63,793 bases of DNA from Vibrio hepatarius (GCF_018860525.1 NZ_JAHKPM010000053.1:1-63793); one strand, 5' to 3'; numbered from the stretch's first letter, positions 43,983-52,948 are shown. Notes: generated by a model not told the origin, from the sequence alone. A program made the numbers and translations.

Positions 43983-45055
43983 AAACTCCCCCGACGGTTA
44001 AGTAACAAATAAAGAAGAAACGGCACGCCAACTAAAGAGGTGATAATACCTATTGGAATAATTGTGCCAGGAATGATCACCTTGCCAACCAAAGAAGACA
44101 TACAAAGTAACAGTGCGCCCATGAGTGTCGACAAAGGTAAATACATGCGCTGATCCTCACCCACTAGCAAGCGAGAAAGGTGTGGCGCAACCAACCCAAC
44201 AAAGCCAATGGTGCCTACAAAAGATACCGCGCCTGCGGTAAGCAGTGAGCATAGTAAGAACATCTCTAGTCTAAGCTTTCGAGTATTGACTCCTAATGCT
44301 TGAGCCCGTTCTTCTCCGGAAGAGAGGGCCGTTAATGCCCAAACTCTTGGAAGAGAAAACACCAGACCAATCACCAGTATTACTCCTGCAACAGCAAAAG
44401 AAAGCCAAGACGCTTTTAATAAACTACCAAATAGCCAAAAAACGATTTGCTGGAGCACTTCAGGAGAGGCGAGATATTGCACTAAAGATTGCAGCGCTTG
44501 AAAGAAAAATAACACCACAATTCCAGCCAGTATTAGAATTTTGGCATCCATATTATGTGAACGACCAATAAAATAAATAGCCATGCTTGCAAGTACAGAA
44601 GCGGCAAAAGCCGCTATCGGTACACCGAGCCAAGCCAGTCCGAAAATTGAGAAACCAGTTAACAAAGCCGTCGCAGCACCAAAACCTGCAGCAGCAGAAA
44701 TACCTAGTGTATACGGACTTGCCAACGGATTAGCCAGCAAGGTTTGCATCAAACCTCCCGCAAGCCCCAACGATGCTCCAACTACCAGACAAGTAAGAGT
44801 AACTGGCAGCCTCAAATGCCAAACAATCGTCGTGGATAACGCTGTTCCTTCAGTGCCACCAAGCAGAGCATCAACAACACGCTCTAAGCTTATCCAAGAA
44901 GACCCCGTGCTGATATCCAGCAAGATGGCAACACAAAGAACCATAATGGCGATCAATAAAGCACGATATCTTTTCTGCTGAATCTTTCGATAAATACCAC
45001 ATTGGTGCGTATTCGCCTCATCGCTGTGAACACTAGCTTCCGCGTTGTCTAACAT
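43979..45055 (-). CDS. ABC transporter permease, FecCD type
   Basis: 358 residues, about ten membrane helices. Family motifs include ALSTTIVWHLRLPVTLTCLV, LANPLASPYTLGISAAAGFG and GTIGFVGLVAPHLSR. It forms the inner-membrane channel for metal-chelate import; as a FecCD homodimer no second permease is needed. It starts three bases after the binding-protein gene stop. Confidence 0.93.
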   Translation of the reverse strand: MLDNAEASVHSDEANTHQCGIYRKIQQKRYRALLIAIMVLCVAILLDISTGSSWISLERVVDALLGGTEGTALSTTIVWHLRLPVTLTCLVVGASLGLAGGLMQTLLANPLASPYTLGISAAAGFGAATALLTGFSIFGLAWLGVPIAAFAASVLASMAIYFIGRSHNMDAKILILAGIVVLFFFQALQSLVQYLASPEVLQQIVFWLFGSLLKASWLSFAVAGVILVIGLVFSLPRVWALTALSSGEERAQALGVNTRKLRLEMFLLCSLLTAGAVSFVGTIGFVGLVAPHLSRLLVGEDQRMYLPLSTLMGALLLCMSSLVGKVIIPGTIIPIGIITSLVGVPFLLYLLLNRRGSL

Positions 45056-45058
45056 GGC

Positions 45059-46174
45059 TTAACTATCCACCTTGATCATAAACGTTCCAGAAAGTTTTTG
45101 CGGCATATATTGCTCAAAGAAGGCTTGGTGGTGTGCCATAGGATCCACGTCCTGAAATGCTTCCGGATAGATAGATTTAGCAAGGAACTCAAGAAATATG
45201 TGATCGTAGATGGTGCGCGTACCAGAATGGTACATACCAAAGACTTGGCCTTGCTTGACGGCTGTTATGTGTTGCCAACCAGCCCGCTTAAGATACGGAT
45301 GATAAGTCGCTTGTGCTTGTTCTGATTTGGTTCCAAAGCCTAACAAAGCACTCGTATTATGCTTAGCCCAATGTGCTCCAGAAATAAAAATAACTTCAGG
45401 GTCTTGGCTTAACACGTACTCTGGTGTGAGATGTGCTGAGCCATCGATTTTTCCATTTGCAATGTTGTTAGCCCCTGCGATATTAAGCAGGTTTCCCCAC
45501 ATCGCATTCGCATAAGACTTACCATACTCCGCAGCTCCACCTGTACCAATTTCTACATAAACTCGTCTTTGTGGATGCTTGCTCAGATACTTAGCCACAC
45601 GCCTTTGTACATCCTTGACCGTTTGCTCATAATCTTGAGCAATGGCTTCAGCGCGCCCATCAGTTCCCATAACTTTGCCTATCACTCTGGCGCTTTTTAA
45701 ATGCCTTTCTAGTGTTTGTGCATTAAAATCAACCACTACAACTTTAATACCGCTTTTTTCAAGCAGAGCAACCTTGTCACCTAACGCATCGTATTGCCAT
45801 GCTGCTAACAAGGCGACATCTGGTTTGGTGGTGAGGAGCTTCTCAAAATCAAAGGTTCCGGTATAAATGGAGCCAGAGTCTGTGATGGTTTCAATTTCAG
45901 GAATAATGTCACGGTACGTTTGCCACTGAGACTGGCGATAATCTTGCCAAGAATGACGCGGGAAAATAGCCACTTTCTTATAAGCATCAGGGCCAGCTAG
46001 GGCCAAGTAATCTTCAAAATAGAAGCCTAAGAATATGCGCTCAGCAGGCGCTTCCAAAGTGACATGCCGACCCAGCACATCTTCAACCTCGATTTTGGCC
46101 AAGGCTGGTAGGTTAAGGCCTAACAAGAGAGTAACGAGCAAAATGCACTGATATATCGCCTTTTTCATTTTCAA
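45059..46174 (-). CDS. Periplasmic metal-chelate binding protein, FecB/BtuF type
   Basis: 371 residues with a cleavable signal peptide ending LNLPALA and no lipobox, so a free periplasmic protein. IEVEDVLGRHVTLEAPAERI is the usual opening of class III siderophore-binding proteins, and GSAHLTPEYVLSQDPEVIFI is also typical. It is first in the operon, directly behind a Zur-like palindrome, and should deliver the metal-loaded opine to the FecCD permease. No TonB-dependent receptor gene occurs in this operon. Confidence 0.9.
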   Translation of the reverse strand: MKMKKAIYQCILLVTLLLGLNLPALAKIEVEDVLGRHVTLEAPAERIFLGFYFEDYLALAGPDAYKKVAIFPRHSWQDYRQSQWQTYRDIIPEIETITDSGSIYTGTFDFEKLLTTKPDVALLAAWQYDALGDKVALLEKSGIKVVVVDFNAQTLERHLKSARVIGKVMGTDGRAEAIAQDYEQTVKDVQRRVAKYLSKHPQRRVYVEIGTGGAAEYGKSYANAMWGNLLNIAGANNIANGKIDGSAHLTPEYVLSQDPEVIFISGAHWAKHNTSALLGFGTKSEQAQATYHPYLKRAGWQHITAVKQGQVFGMYHSGTRTIYDHIFLEFLAKSIYPEAFQDVDPMAHHQAFFEQYMPQKLSGTFMIKVDS

Positions 46175-46201
46175 TACTATTCAATAATCACCATCGAATG
46201 A

Positions 46202-46220
46202 AATGTTATATCATAACATT
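46202..46220. promoter_or_regulatory. Zur box
   Basis: AATGTTAT (46202-46209), three bases, ATAACATT (46213-46220): a perfect palindrome matching the gammaproteobacterial Zur consensus (TGTTATA-N-TATAACA core) at all but one core base. It lies 28 bases upstream of the binding-protein start. A further half-site (CATAACATT) is at 46246-46254. Predicts zinc-dependent repression of the whole leftward operon. Confidence 0.88.
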
Positions 46221-46514
46221 ATAATTTGGAACAAGTTTTATAGTTCATAACATTCAAATAGATTATCAAAATGCATTCGCGGGCATATTAGTGATACAAA
46301 GCAAACTTATCGCTTATGTATAACTTTGTCGTAAGCCTCTGACAAACCAAAGCGCTTATTGTTGAACTGATCATAATGTTTTCTCGCCACTTTGGTTTAT
46401 CGAACGCCTATTGTGTCACCAACAAAGGCCATGTCTATAATGCGTCTAATTACAGAAGTAGAAGACAACGCAAAAAAATGATGTTTGACTATGACGCATT
46501 CTGCAGCGAAATAA

Positions 46515-46673
46515 GTGGCATTAAACAAAATCCCTATCAATTTTAAACCGCCAGTAGAGAGTATTCGCCGAGATTTAGACGCTCTGAACCGGACAAAGAG
46601 AAAAATGTATCGTAAGCGCTACGAAATGCTCGACCTCTACGAGGAAAAAATTAGGGCATCACTTGCGGCGTAA
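46515..46673 (+). pseudogene. Small reading frame, probable gene remnant
   Basis: GTG 46515 opens 52 codons of highly charged protein (ending YEEKIRASLAA) with coding-like composition. Just upstream, two further short frames (MRLITEVEDNAKK and MFDYDAFCSEISG) suggest a once longer gene broken by frameshifts. A perfect terminator lies 77 bases after it. Could also be a small intact gene; origin unknown. Confidence 0.35.
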
Positions 46674-46749
46674 ATGTCTGTCTAGCGCATTTTAGAACAG
46701 GCCGACCTTATAACTATTCAGCCAATATTCAACCTACCTAAAACCATCT

Positions 46750-46773
46750 ACCCACTAAACTCCTTTAGTGGGT
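46750..46773 (+). terminator. Terminator in the metallophore/PLP intergenic gap
   Basis: ACCCACTAAA (46750-46759) and TTTAGTGGGT (46764-46773) form a perfect 10-bp stem with a CTCC loop, followed by ATTTATTT. Works on the plus strand and isolates the remnant from the next operon. The rest of the 820-base gap (46175-46995) is AT-rich and shows only this, the Zur box and the remnant. Confidence 0.75.
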
Positions 46774-46995
46774 ATTTATTTCCAATAAATACGTCATAAA
46801 TTTAAGGATAGTTTAATTAAACGGGTGATACTTATAATTCAAACAAAAATAGTAATGCCCGTATTATCTCAAATTTTTTCGCAGCTACTGTTTACTTATC
46901 GTTTCAACTACATTACTCGTGATAGGATAGAAAATTAAACAAAATCATAACATTAATAAAGCCTGCCTAGAAGAAAACGAAGTGAGAACAAGATA

Positions 46996-48195
46996 ATGAC
47001 AACACCTTTCGATATCCGTCGAGCTCGCAGCGAAACTTTAGCCGCTGACAGCATAATACATTTTAACAATGCGGGCTCTTCTTTAATGCCGACACCAGTC
47101 AGTGAATCATTACATCAGTACTTGAATGATGAAGAGAAATATGGTGGTTATGAAACAGCTGAACTATATACCGAAAAGCTGAATAACTTTTATCATAACG
47201 CAGCCAAACTTCTCAATTGCTCTGCCAATGAAATCGCCTTTGTAGATAGTGCAACGAGGGCATGGGATTTAGCTTTCTATTCCTTTAAGTTCCAACGGGG
47301 AGATAAAATCCTTACTTCCATGGCTGAGTATGGTAGTAACGTTATCGCTTATATCCAACAAGCCAAGCGATATGGTGTAAACGTTGTATTTATACCGAAT
47401 GATTGTCATGGACAGGTAGACACACAAATGCTGTCCAGTCTTATTGATGAACAAGTCAAATTGATTTCGATTACTCACATACCCACTGGAGGTGGGTTAG
47501 TAAACCCTGTCAATGAAATTGGACGAATCGCCAAAGCGGCAAATATTCCTTACCTACTGGATTCATGCCAAGCTCTTGGGCAAATACCCGTAGATGTCGA
47601 AAAAATAGGCTGTGATATTTTATCTGGAACTGGTAGAAAGTATTTAAGAGGCCCGAGGGGGACAGGACTTCTTTATGTTCGCAGTACACTACTCGAAAAG
47701 CTAGAGCCTCCAATGCTTGATCAGCATGCCGCGACCCTAATGTCACCCACAGAATTTCAGATTCGCAGTGACGCCAAGCGATTTGAAAACTGGGAACAGT
47801 TTTGTGCCGGAAAAATTGCACTAGGAGAAGCAATAAAATATTCGCTAGATTGGGGATTACCTGACATACAAGCGAGAATCTATACACTGGCCAACACGTT
47901 AAGAGAAAGATTAAAAAGCATAAAAGAGATTGCCGTTACCGACCAAGGTATTGAGCAATGCGGCATTGTAACCTTCTACTCAAATACACTATCGGCTAGC
48001 GCAATTCAAAAAGCGATGCGAATTAGAGGTATCAATGTCTCGATATCTAAAGGGGCAGGTAGCTTAATCTCATTTTCTGATCGTGGACTTGAAGAAGTTG
48101 TTCGAGCGTCTTTGCATTACTACAACACCATTGAAGAAATTGATACTTTCATACAAGTGATACGAGAATTAAACCATTTTGATAATAATGAATAA
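46996..48195 (+). CDS. Class V aminotransferase-fold PLP enzyme
   Basis: 399 residues of the cysteine desulfurase/IscS-like class V fold. HFNNAGSSLMPTPV is the opening; SITHIPTGGGLVNPV, LLDSCQALGQIPVDV and the PLP-lysine segment GTGRKYLRGPRGTGLLYV follow. These resemble lyases such as EgtE and isopenicillin epimerase-like enzymes more than true desulfurases. It is followed 14 bases later by a methyltransferase gene, forming a two-gene unit. Substrate unknown; modification of a sulfur- or amino-containing small molecule is plausible. Confidence 0.82.
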   Translation: MTTPFDIRRARSETLAADSIIHFNNAGSSLMPTPVSESLHQYLNDEEKYGGYETAELYTEKLNNFYHNAAKLLNCSANEIAFVDSATRAWDLAFYSFKFQRGDKILTSMAEYGSNVIAYIQQAKRYGVNVVFIPNDCHGQVDTQMLSSLIDEQVKLISITHIPTGGGLVNPVNEIGRIAKAANIPYLLDSCQALGQIPVDVEKIGCDILSGTGRKYLRGPRGTGLLYVRSTLLEKLEPPMLDQHAATLMSPTEFQIRSDAKRFENWEQFCAGKIALGEAIKYSLDWGLPDIQARIYTLANTLRERLKSIKEIAVTDQGIEQCGIVTFYSNTLSASAIQKAMRIRGINVSISKGAGSLISFSDRGLEEVVRASLHYYNTIEEIDTFIQVIRELNHFDNNE

Positions 48196-48209
48196 AACAG
48201 GGAAAATAT

Positions 48210-48884
48210 ATGAAGCTCGAGCACGTGGTCCCTTGGGGACGAACTCTTGAAGAGTATCAACAAATGTTCAACCTAGGTGAAGAAGATAAACATAAAAAGA
48301 TTCTTGGATGTGGTGATGGCCCTGCAAGCTTCAACGCTGAGCTTACTCAGATGGGCGGGAAGATAGTATCCATCGATCCGATATACCAGTTTTCTAAGCA
48401 GCAAATTAGTGACCGAATAGAGCAAGTGCGGCCAATAATTATGGAACAAATCATCGAAAACACAGATGATTACCTATGGGATCAATTTGGCTCACCACTT
48501 CATTTAGAACAAACCAGACTGTCAGCCATGAATCACTTCTTAGCCGATTACGATAAAGGTAAAGCAGAACAAAGATATGTCCACGGCTCCTTACCTAAGC
48601 TTAATTTTGCCGATAAAGAGTTTGACCTCGCACTATGCTCGCATTTTCTGTTTTTGTATGAAGAGCATTTTTCTTTGCAAGATCATATTCAGTCAATCAC
48701 CGAATTAGTCAGAGTATCCCAAGAAGTTCGGATCTATCCCCTACTATCTCTTCAAGGAACACAGTCAAACTATCTGACCTCTACCATCGACCACTTCGAA
48801 CGCTTAGGGGCAAAAGTCGGGCTTGAGGAAGTCAGTTATCAATTTCAAAAAGGAGCCACAAAGATGCTGGTGATCGCACCGTGA
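48210..48884 (+). CDS. SAM-dependent methyltransferase-like protein
   Basis: 224 residues. KILGCGDGPASFNAEL is motif I and VSIDPIYQFS holds the SAM-ribose acid. FDLALCSHFLFLYEEH is a strongly patterned core segment. It belongs to a conserved but unassigned methyltransferase group with opening VVPWGRTLEEYQQMF. Translationally close to the class V PLP enzyme, so the two probably act on the same pathway. Confidence 0.8.
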   Translation: MKLEHVVPWGRTLEEYQQMFNLGEEDKHKKILGCGDGPASFNAELTQMGGKIVSIDPIYQFSKQQISDRIEQVRPIIMEQIIENTDDYLWDQFGSPLHLEQTRLSAMNHFLADYDKGKAEQRYVHGSLPKLNFADKEFDLALCSHFLFLYEEHFSLQDHIQSITELVRVSQEVRIYPLLSLQGTQSNYLTSTIDHFERLGAKVGLEEVSYQFQKGATKMLVIAP

Positions 48885-48915
48885 TTAAAGCCTTTTTATT
48901 ATATAATTATCTTAG

Positions 48916-49075
48916 TTAGGTCTTAAAGCACGGATAAATATATCTAAGACTTGGACAATGCCAATCCACAACTGGAATATGACATTGTCTCAACTGGCAA
49001 TTCATCTTGACGGGCGCTTAAATGACGTCTTAGATATCTAGCCACAATTAGCTGACATAGAATTCTGAACACCTT
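48916..49075 (+). mobile_element. IS256-family transposase remnant
   Basis: A reading frame ending at TAG 49039-49041 encodes KTWTMPIHNWNMTLSQLAI followed by GRLNDVLDI. That is the usual C-terminus of IS256-type transposases (W-x-x-P-I-x-N-W ... LSQ-x-A-I-x-x-x-G-R). The following bases (GAATTCTGAACACC at 49059-49072) look like an element end. The rest of the transposase is gone, so this is debris of a deletion. Confidence 0.6.
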
Positions 49076-49102
49076 CAAGATTTTCAATGCCCTCTTTACA
49101 AA

Positions 49103-49345
49103 TCAAAAACATTTATTATTCATTATCTCAATCCATGAAGATTTATGCTTTAAGATAAACTCCATTTGGCTTGGTACAGTAGATCCTGCTATTGTTTCTC
49201 CAATCATAAATAGTCCATTATGCCCTTGAAAACTATATAGCGCTTCATACATCCCTTTTCCTTCAGCGCTAGGCAAAATTTGAAAGCCTAAACTCCACAG
49301 CTTTTCTTCAACGATATTTTGAAGTGAATATATTAGCTCTGCTAT
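49103..49345 (-). pseudogene. Truncated gene fragment beside the IS remnant
   Basis: About 80 codons open on the minus strand without a usable start (in-frame TGA just upstream). The product includes VEEKLWSLGFQILPSAEGKG and MYEALYSFQGHNGLFMIGET and looks like genuine coding sequence. It is probably the 3' end of a gene cut by the neighbouring insertion or deletion. Family not recognised. Confidence 0.45.
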
Positions 49346-49411
49346 TCAACATTGCAAAAACCTGATAACTCGATAATATCTCGACACAACAGTAAACTTG
49401 AGCCTATATCT

Positions 49412-49831
49412 ATGAATAGAAAAAGTCGTTTTGTATTATGGACTTTAATCGCGTTAAGTCCCTTAGCCGTAGCTAACACGGTTCACACTTGCCAAGATCT
49501 TGTAGGTCAGTGGCAATCACCAGATAGTAGCCATAGCTACACTATGAACATATTGCCTACAAACAAGGTGTGCGGCGACAGCTGCGTAGAATTTGACGTC
49601 AGCTATACGCTTGATGCCCAACAAACCAATAGACTTGTTTGTTATGAGGGACAAGCAGGTGTACCTGATAAAGTACCTATGGTGTTATCCTTTGAGGGAA
49701 AATATGGGGGCCACTCCATCGGTTCCTATAATAGAGATCTTGGTTTAATGTGGACAGGCGTTTTAGCGAAAGACAGCAACAAACAATGGCAACCCAACAT
49801 GCAAAGTTACTGGTTCTATAAAACCAAATGA
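49412..49831 (+). CDS. Small secreted protein, unknown function
   Basis: 139 residues from ATG 49412. A signal peptide (FVLWTLIALSPLAVAN) is followed by VHTCQDLVGQWQSPDSSHSY; four or more cysteines (for example KVCGDSCVEF) suggest disulfides in the periplasm. The repeated GQW/GKY beta pattern suggests a lipocalin-like small barrel. Not recognised as a named family. Confidence 0.6.
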   Translation: MNRKSRFVLWTLIALSPLAVANTVHTCQDLVGQWQSPDSSHSYTMNILPTNKVCGDSCVEFDVSYTLDAQQTNRLVCYEGQAGVPDKVPMVLSFEGKYGGHSIGSYNRDLGLMWTGVLAKDSNKQWQPNMQSYWFYKTK

Positions 49832-49861
49832 CTTAGTTTTAATACTATTAAAGGATAGTCA

Positions 49862-50179
49862 ATGATATACACAACCACAGAAACGATTCCGGGCAGAGAG
49901 ATTGAAACCGTGTTAGGCATTGTGAATGGCAATATTGTCCAATCCAAACACGTTGGACGAGACATTATGGCCGGACTTAAAGGCATTGTCGGTGGTGAGC
50001 TGAAGGGCTACACTGAAATGTTAACTGAAGCGCGTGAAATCGCTATTGAGCGTCTCGTCCAAGATGCAGCTAAGCTAAATGCAGATGCCGTAGTCGGGAT
50101 TCGCTTTACCATCAGTGCTATCACTGACGGAGCATCAGAACTTATGGTGTTTGGAACTGCGGTCAAGCTTAAAGCTTAA
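49862..50179 (+). CDS. YbjQ family protein (UPF0145)
   Basis: 105 residues. ETIPGREIETVLGIVNGNIV, the GGELKGYTEM loop and ADAVVGIRFTISAI are hallmark features of the YbjQ/UPF0145 family, a small pentameric putative heavy-metal-binding protein whose role is unsettled. It follows the secreted protein gene by 30 bases and may share its transcript. Confidence 0.9.
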   Translation: MIYTTTETIPGREIETVLGIVNGNIVQSKHVGRDIMAGLKGIVGGELKGYTEMLTEAREIAIERLVQDAAKLNADAVVGIRFTISAITDGASELMVFGTAVKLKA

Positions 50180-50198
50180 AGCTTAAGCAAAGCTAGTA

Positions 50199-50230
50199 TA
50201 GGCCCAAGCATTAAGCGCTTATCGGGCCTA
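50199..50230. terminator. Hairpin after ybjQ-like gene
   Basis: TAGGCCC (50199-50205) pairs with GGGCCTA (50224-50230), with an inner AAGC/GCTT pairing in the loop. It sits 19 bases after the YbjQ stop and ahead of a convergent gene; no strong T-run. Confidence 0.5.
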
Positions 50231-50274
50231 ACATTTAATCAAGTATCAATGGGTTAATTGGATTTTTTCTTTTT

Positions 50275-50544
50275 TTAAAAAATGGATTTATACACTTCGA
50301 TGAAAAAGTTAGCGAGAGCACTTTCAGGATGTGAGTTTGAATATTCTTCTATGACATGAATAAAATTAGATTTGTATTTTTCAATGGCTTCTTCACTCGA
50401 TTGCGCGATTATCACATCGCCATCAACTTCAAAACCAGCCTTTATCATTTGTTCCTTCTCAGCCAGAAATGTTTCATTTTCCATATTAAGGTAAGTAAAG
50501 TTTTCTCTACCAAACTCTTGATTATAATAAAACTGAAATTTCAT
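50275..50544 (-). CDS. Small hypothetical protein
   Basis: 89 residues, acidic and soluble (MKFQFYYNQEFGRENF at the start, EEAIEKYKSNFIHVIEEYS toward the end). No motif recognised. Its own promoter region (50545-50641) is very AT-rich. It may be a small stress or inhibitor protein, but nothing in the sequence proves that. Confidence 0.5.
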   Translation of the reverse strand: MKFQFYYNQEFGRENFTYLNMENETFLAEKEQMIKAGFEVDGDVIIAQSSEEAIEKYKSNFIHVIEEYSNSHPESALANFFIEVYKSIF

Positions 50545-50641
50545 ATTATTATTTAATTTCCATTAAAAATTATATTCAAATAGAAACCTTGTAAAGCGCT
50601 TTATTCATTGATAATGTTTAGTTTATAAAGCATCTTTAGCT

Positions 50642-51040
50642 CTAGTCCTGACTAAACTCCATCAATGCCGAAAGCGCAGCATTTGCTTTACCTGTTTGAA
50701 CAAAAATGTGGTCGTGATAATAAGCTGCAATCACATTAGCGCTGATGCCTTTTGATGCTAACTTGGTCGATACTGCCGCGGTAAGGCCAACCGCTTCTAA
50801 GCTCGAATGTACTGTTAATGTTATTTGGCTATATGAGCCTTCAAAGATTAAATTCTCTTTTTCCGCAACACTCCGCTCAAGAACAAGCGTTAAGCCCTCT
50901 GCTTCTATAAAGCTTGCTACTGGTTTTAACTCAACATAGTCTTTGAGTTCCCCCTCTACTGTACAAAAAACAAATTCAGCATCTTTCAGTTTGGGCCGTA
51001 TCGAACAAAGTAATTGATCTAAATCTGTAATGCCTGACAT
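50642..51040 (-). CDS. ACT-domain protein
   Basis: 132 residues. ATG 51040 is chosen because the protein then starts MSGITDLDQLL, the usual opening of this family, with AAAGAG upstream. Two ACT-like beta-alpha units follow (AEFVFCTVEGELKDYVELKP and the pattern around VHSSLEAVGLTAAVS). Such stand-alone ACT proteins probably bind amino acids or nucleotides. It lies 60 bases downstream of a solute-binding-like gene on the same strand. Confidence 0.75.
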   Translation of the reverse strand: MSGITDLDQLLCSIRPKLKDAEFVFCTVEGELKDYVELKPVASFIEAEGLTLVLERSVAEKENLIFEGSYSQITLTVHSSLEAVGLTAAVSTKLASKGISANVIAAYYHDHIFVQTGKANAALSALMEFSQD

Positions 51041-51101
51041 ATTTGATATCTCTTTAATAATCGACTTAATAGGCATATTAAAACACATGTTTTTTGACAT
51101 G

Positions 51102-51809
51102 TCAGGAGTTCTTATATTTCGCTCTTAAATCGTCTTGTATGCCTTCTTCAATCAATTTATCCAGTACTTTTTGAAGTTTTTCAATCGTCTCATCATCCAC
51201 TTGTCTGTTACAAGCGAGTCCCATTTTAAGGGCAAATATATCTAACACTTTTTCTATCGGCTGACCTTGTTCCACCATAGTGAGGTAACGAGATTCAGCT
51301 AAAGCAACCATATCTACTCTGCCAGCAAGTAATTTAAGAATCGATTGGTCAGCGTTAGCTGCGCTATCAAGGCTAATAAAGCCCTTACTTTTTAGATATG
51401 TTCCTGCAACATCCTCATTTTGGATACCAATTCGATATTTCATCGCATCCTCAAGTATGTTGACATTAACCCTACCTTCTTTAGATTTAACCAAAATTGA
51501 CATATTCAGTGATAAGGGTTCAACCCATTTAAATAACTCACTTCTTTCCTGAGTATGAGAAGTGGTAAAAACACAAGTGTTCGCTTCAGTTAGTGCTTTG
51601 TTGTAAGACCTTGCCCACGGGAAGACTCGCATTTCATAATCAATTTGTGCGATATTCAATATTGCCTCGACTTGCTCGGTAGCAATCCCCTTCAAACTTC
51701 CATTGTCTGTATAGCTCAACGGCGCATACTCTTCAGTATTAATGATGAGTTTACTCGACGCTGAATTGGCAAACAGAGCCATAAATAGACTAAAAAAAAC
51801 AGATTTCAT
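51102..51809 (-). CDS. Periplasmic solute-binding-like protein, unpaired
   Basis: 235 residues from ATG 51809, with TAGGGAA upstream. Signal peptide VFFSLFMALFANSASS. Family 3 binding-protein pattern: LIINTEEYAPLSYTDNGSLK, then VEAILNIAQIDYEMRVFPWA and CVFTTSHTQERSELFKWVEP. No transporter partners nearby. Family members without transporters often act as sensors of amino acids or peptides. Second of three such genes in the window. Confidence 0.72.
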   Translation of the reverse strand: MKSVFFSLFMALFANSASSKLIINTEEYAPLSYTDNGSLKGIATEQVEAILNIAQIDYEMRVFPWARSYNKALTEANTCVFTTSHTQERSELFKWVEPLSLNMSILVKSKEGRVNVNILEDAMKYRIGIQNEDVAGTYLKSKGFISLDSAANADQSILKLLAGRVDMVALAESRYLTMVEQGQPIEKVLDIFALKMGLACNRQVDDETIEKLQKVLDKLIEEGIQDDLRAKYKNS

Positions 51810-52017
51810 ACTGTTCCCTACAGGTAGTTCCTTCAATTTCTATAGACGTAAAAAGCCCTATTCTCAATATTTATACTTCTCGCATACTGGCAAATCGCGT
51901 TCATTGCAGGCAAAGAATTCCATTCCATGAGCAGAAAGAAAAAGCCTAACTCGCAACTATTTCTAGTAAAGTTCTATAATTCGCTAAGTCAAAAAAAATC
52001 ATAAAAAGAGTCTTATT

Positions 52018-52827
52018 ATGCAAAAAGTCATACTTATTACAGGGTCGACAGACGGTATTGGCTTGGAAACCGCTAAAACACTGGTCACTCAAGGTCATCA
52101 TGTGGTCGTCCATGGCCGCAATGCGTCAAAAGTGGTAGACGTAGAGAAAACGCTAAACATAATTGGAAAGGGTAACGTTGAATCGCTTGTTGCAGATTTA
52201 TCCTCCTTTGATCATGTTTACGAGATGATTAATACAATAACCAGCCGCTTTACAAAAATAGATATACTTATCAATAATGCTGGCATTTTTTCAACTCAAA
52301 ACACTAGGACTGAAGCAGACCTAGATGTTCGCTTTATGGTGAATACCATTGCTCCATACTTAATCACTAAGATGATCCAACCTCTTTTAAAACCACTCGG
52401 TCGTGTAGTAAACCTCTCATCAGCAGCGCAAGCATCAGTGAATTTAACCGCTTTACAAGGCGAGCAGCAACTTAATGATGGTGAAGCTTATGCCCAAAGT
52501 AAGCTTGCTCTAACCATGTGGTCACAGCAACTAGGGCTTGAATGGCAAAATACTGGTCCAATGGTCGTAGCGGTTAATCCGAAGTCTTTCTTAGGTAGCA
52601 AAATGGTCAAAGATGCTTATGGGGTAGCAGGTGGGGATATCCAACAAGGTGTAGATATTTTAGTCAAAGTTGCCCTCTCAGATGATTTCTCTCAAGCATA
52701 TGGCAAATATTTCGACAATGATATTGGGTCTTTTACATCACCACATCGTGATACTTTGGACAACATGAAAGTTAAGGCAACAATAATGGCGATAAACGAC
52801 ATTGTCTCAAAACACGGTGCCCCCTAA
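52018..52827 (+). CDS. Short-chain dehydrogenase/reductase
   Basis: 269 residues. NAD(P) motif ITGSTDGIGLETAK, structural INNAGIF, catalytic Ser in VVNLSSAAQ and YAQSK for the Tyr-x-x-x-Lys pair. It resembles the protochlorophyllide-reductase/retinol-dehydrogenase-like SDR branch. Substrate not identifiable; it stands alone on its transcript. Confidence 0.85.
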   Translation: MQKVILITGSTDGIGLETAKTLVTQGHHVVVHGRNASKVVDVEKTLNIIGKGNVESLVADLSSFDHVYEMINTITSRFTKIDILINNAGIFSTQNTRTEADLDVRFMVNTIAPYLITKMIQPLLKPLGRVVNLSSAAQASVNLTALQGEQQLNDGEAYAQSKLALTMWSQQLGLEWQNTGPMVVAVNPKSFLGSKMVKDAYGVAGGDIQQGVDILVKVALSDDFSQAYGKYFDNDIGSFTSPHRDTLDNMKVKATIMAINDIVSKHGAP

Positions 52828-52948
52828 GTTCAAGCTTCTCGAAGAATACATGCAAGTACTATCTCTGGGCAAAAAAACATTCTAATTTATTGCCTAAACT
52901 AATAAATAAACCAATGGTTTTATTATAACAATGTAATGTGGGTACACA

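Noticed and set aside
44296..44981. Two plus-strand open frames opposite the FecCD permease gene
   Set aside because: Antisense shadows of a clear permease; residue content (K, A, P rich) mirrors the hydrophobic codons on the other strand.
43227..46174. Vitamin B12 or haem importer
   Set aside because: The ABC genes are of the right class, but operon partners (CntL/CntM-like) and the Zur box fit metal-opine uptake better.
50160..50190. Short AAGCTTA repeats after the YbjQ gene as a CRISPR-like array
   Set aside because: Units are 7-8 bases with no spacers; simple local repetition at the gene end.
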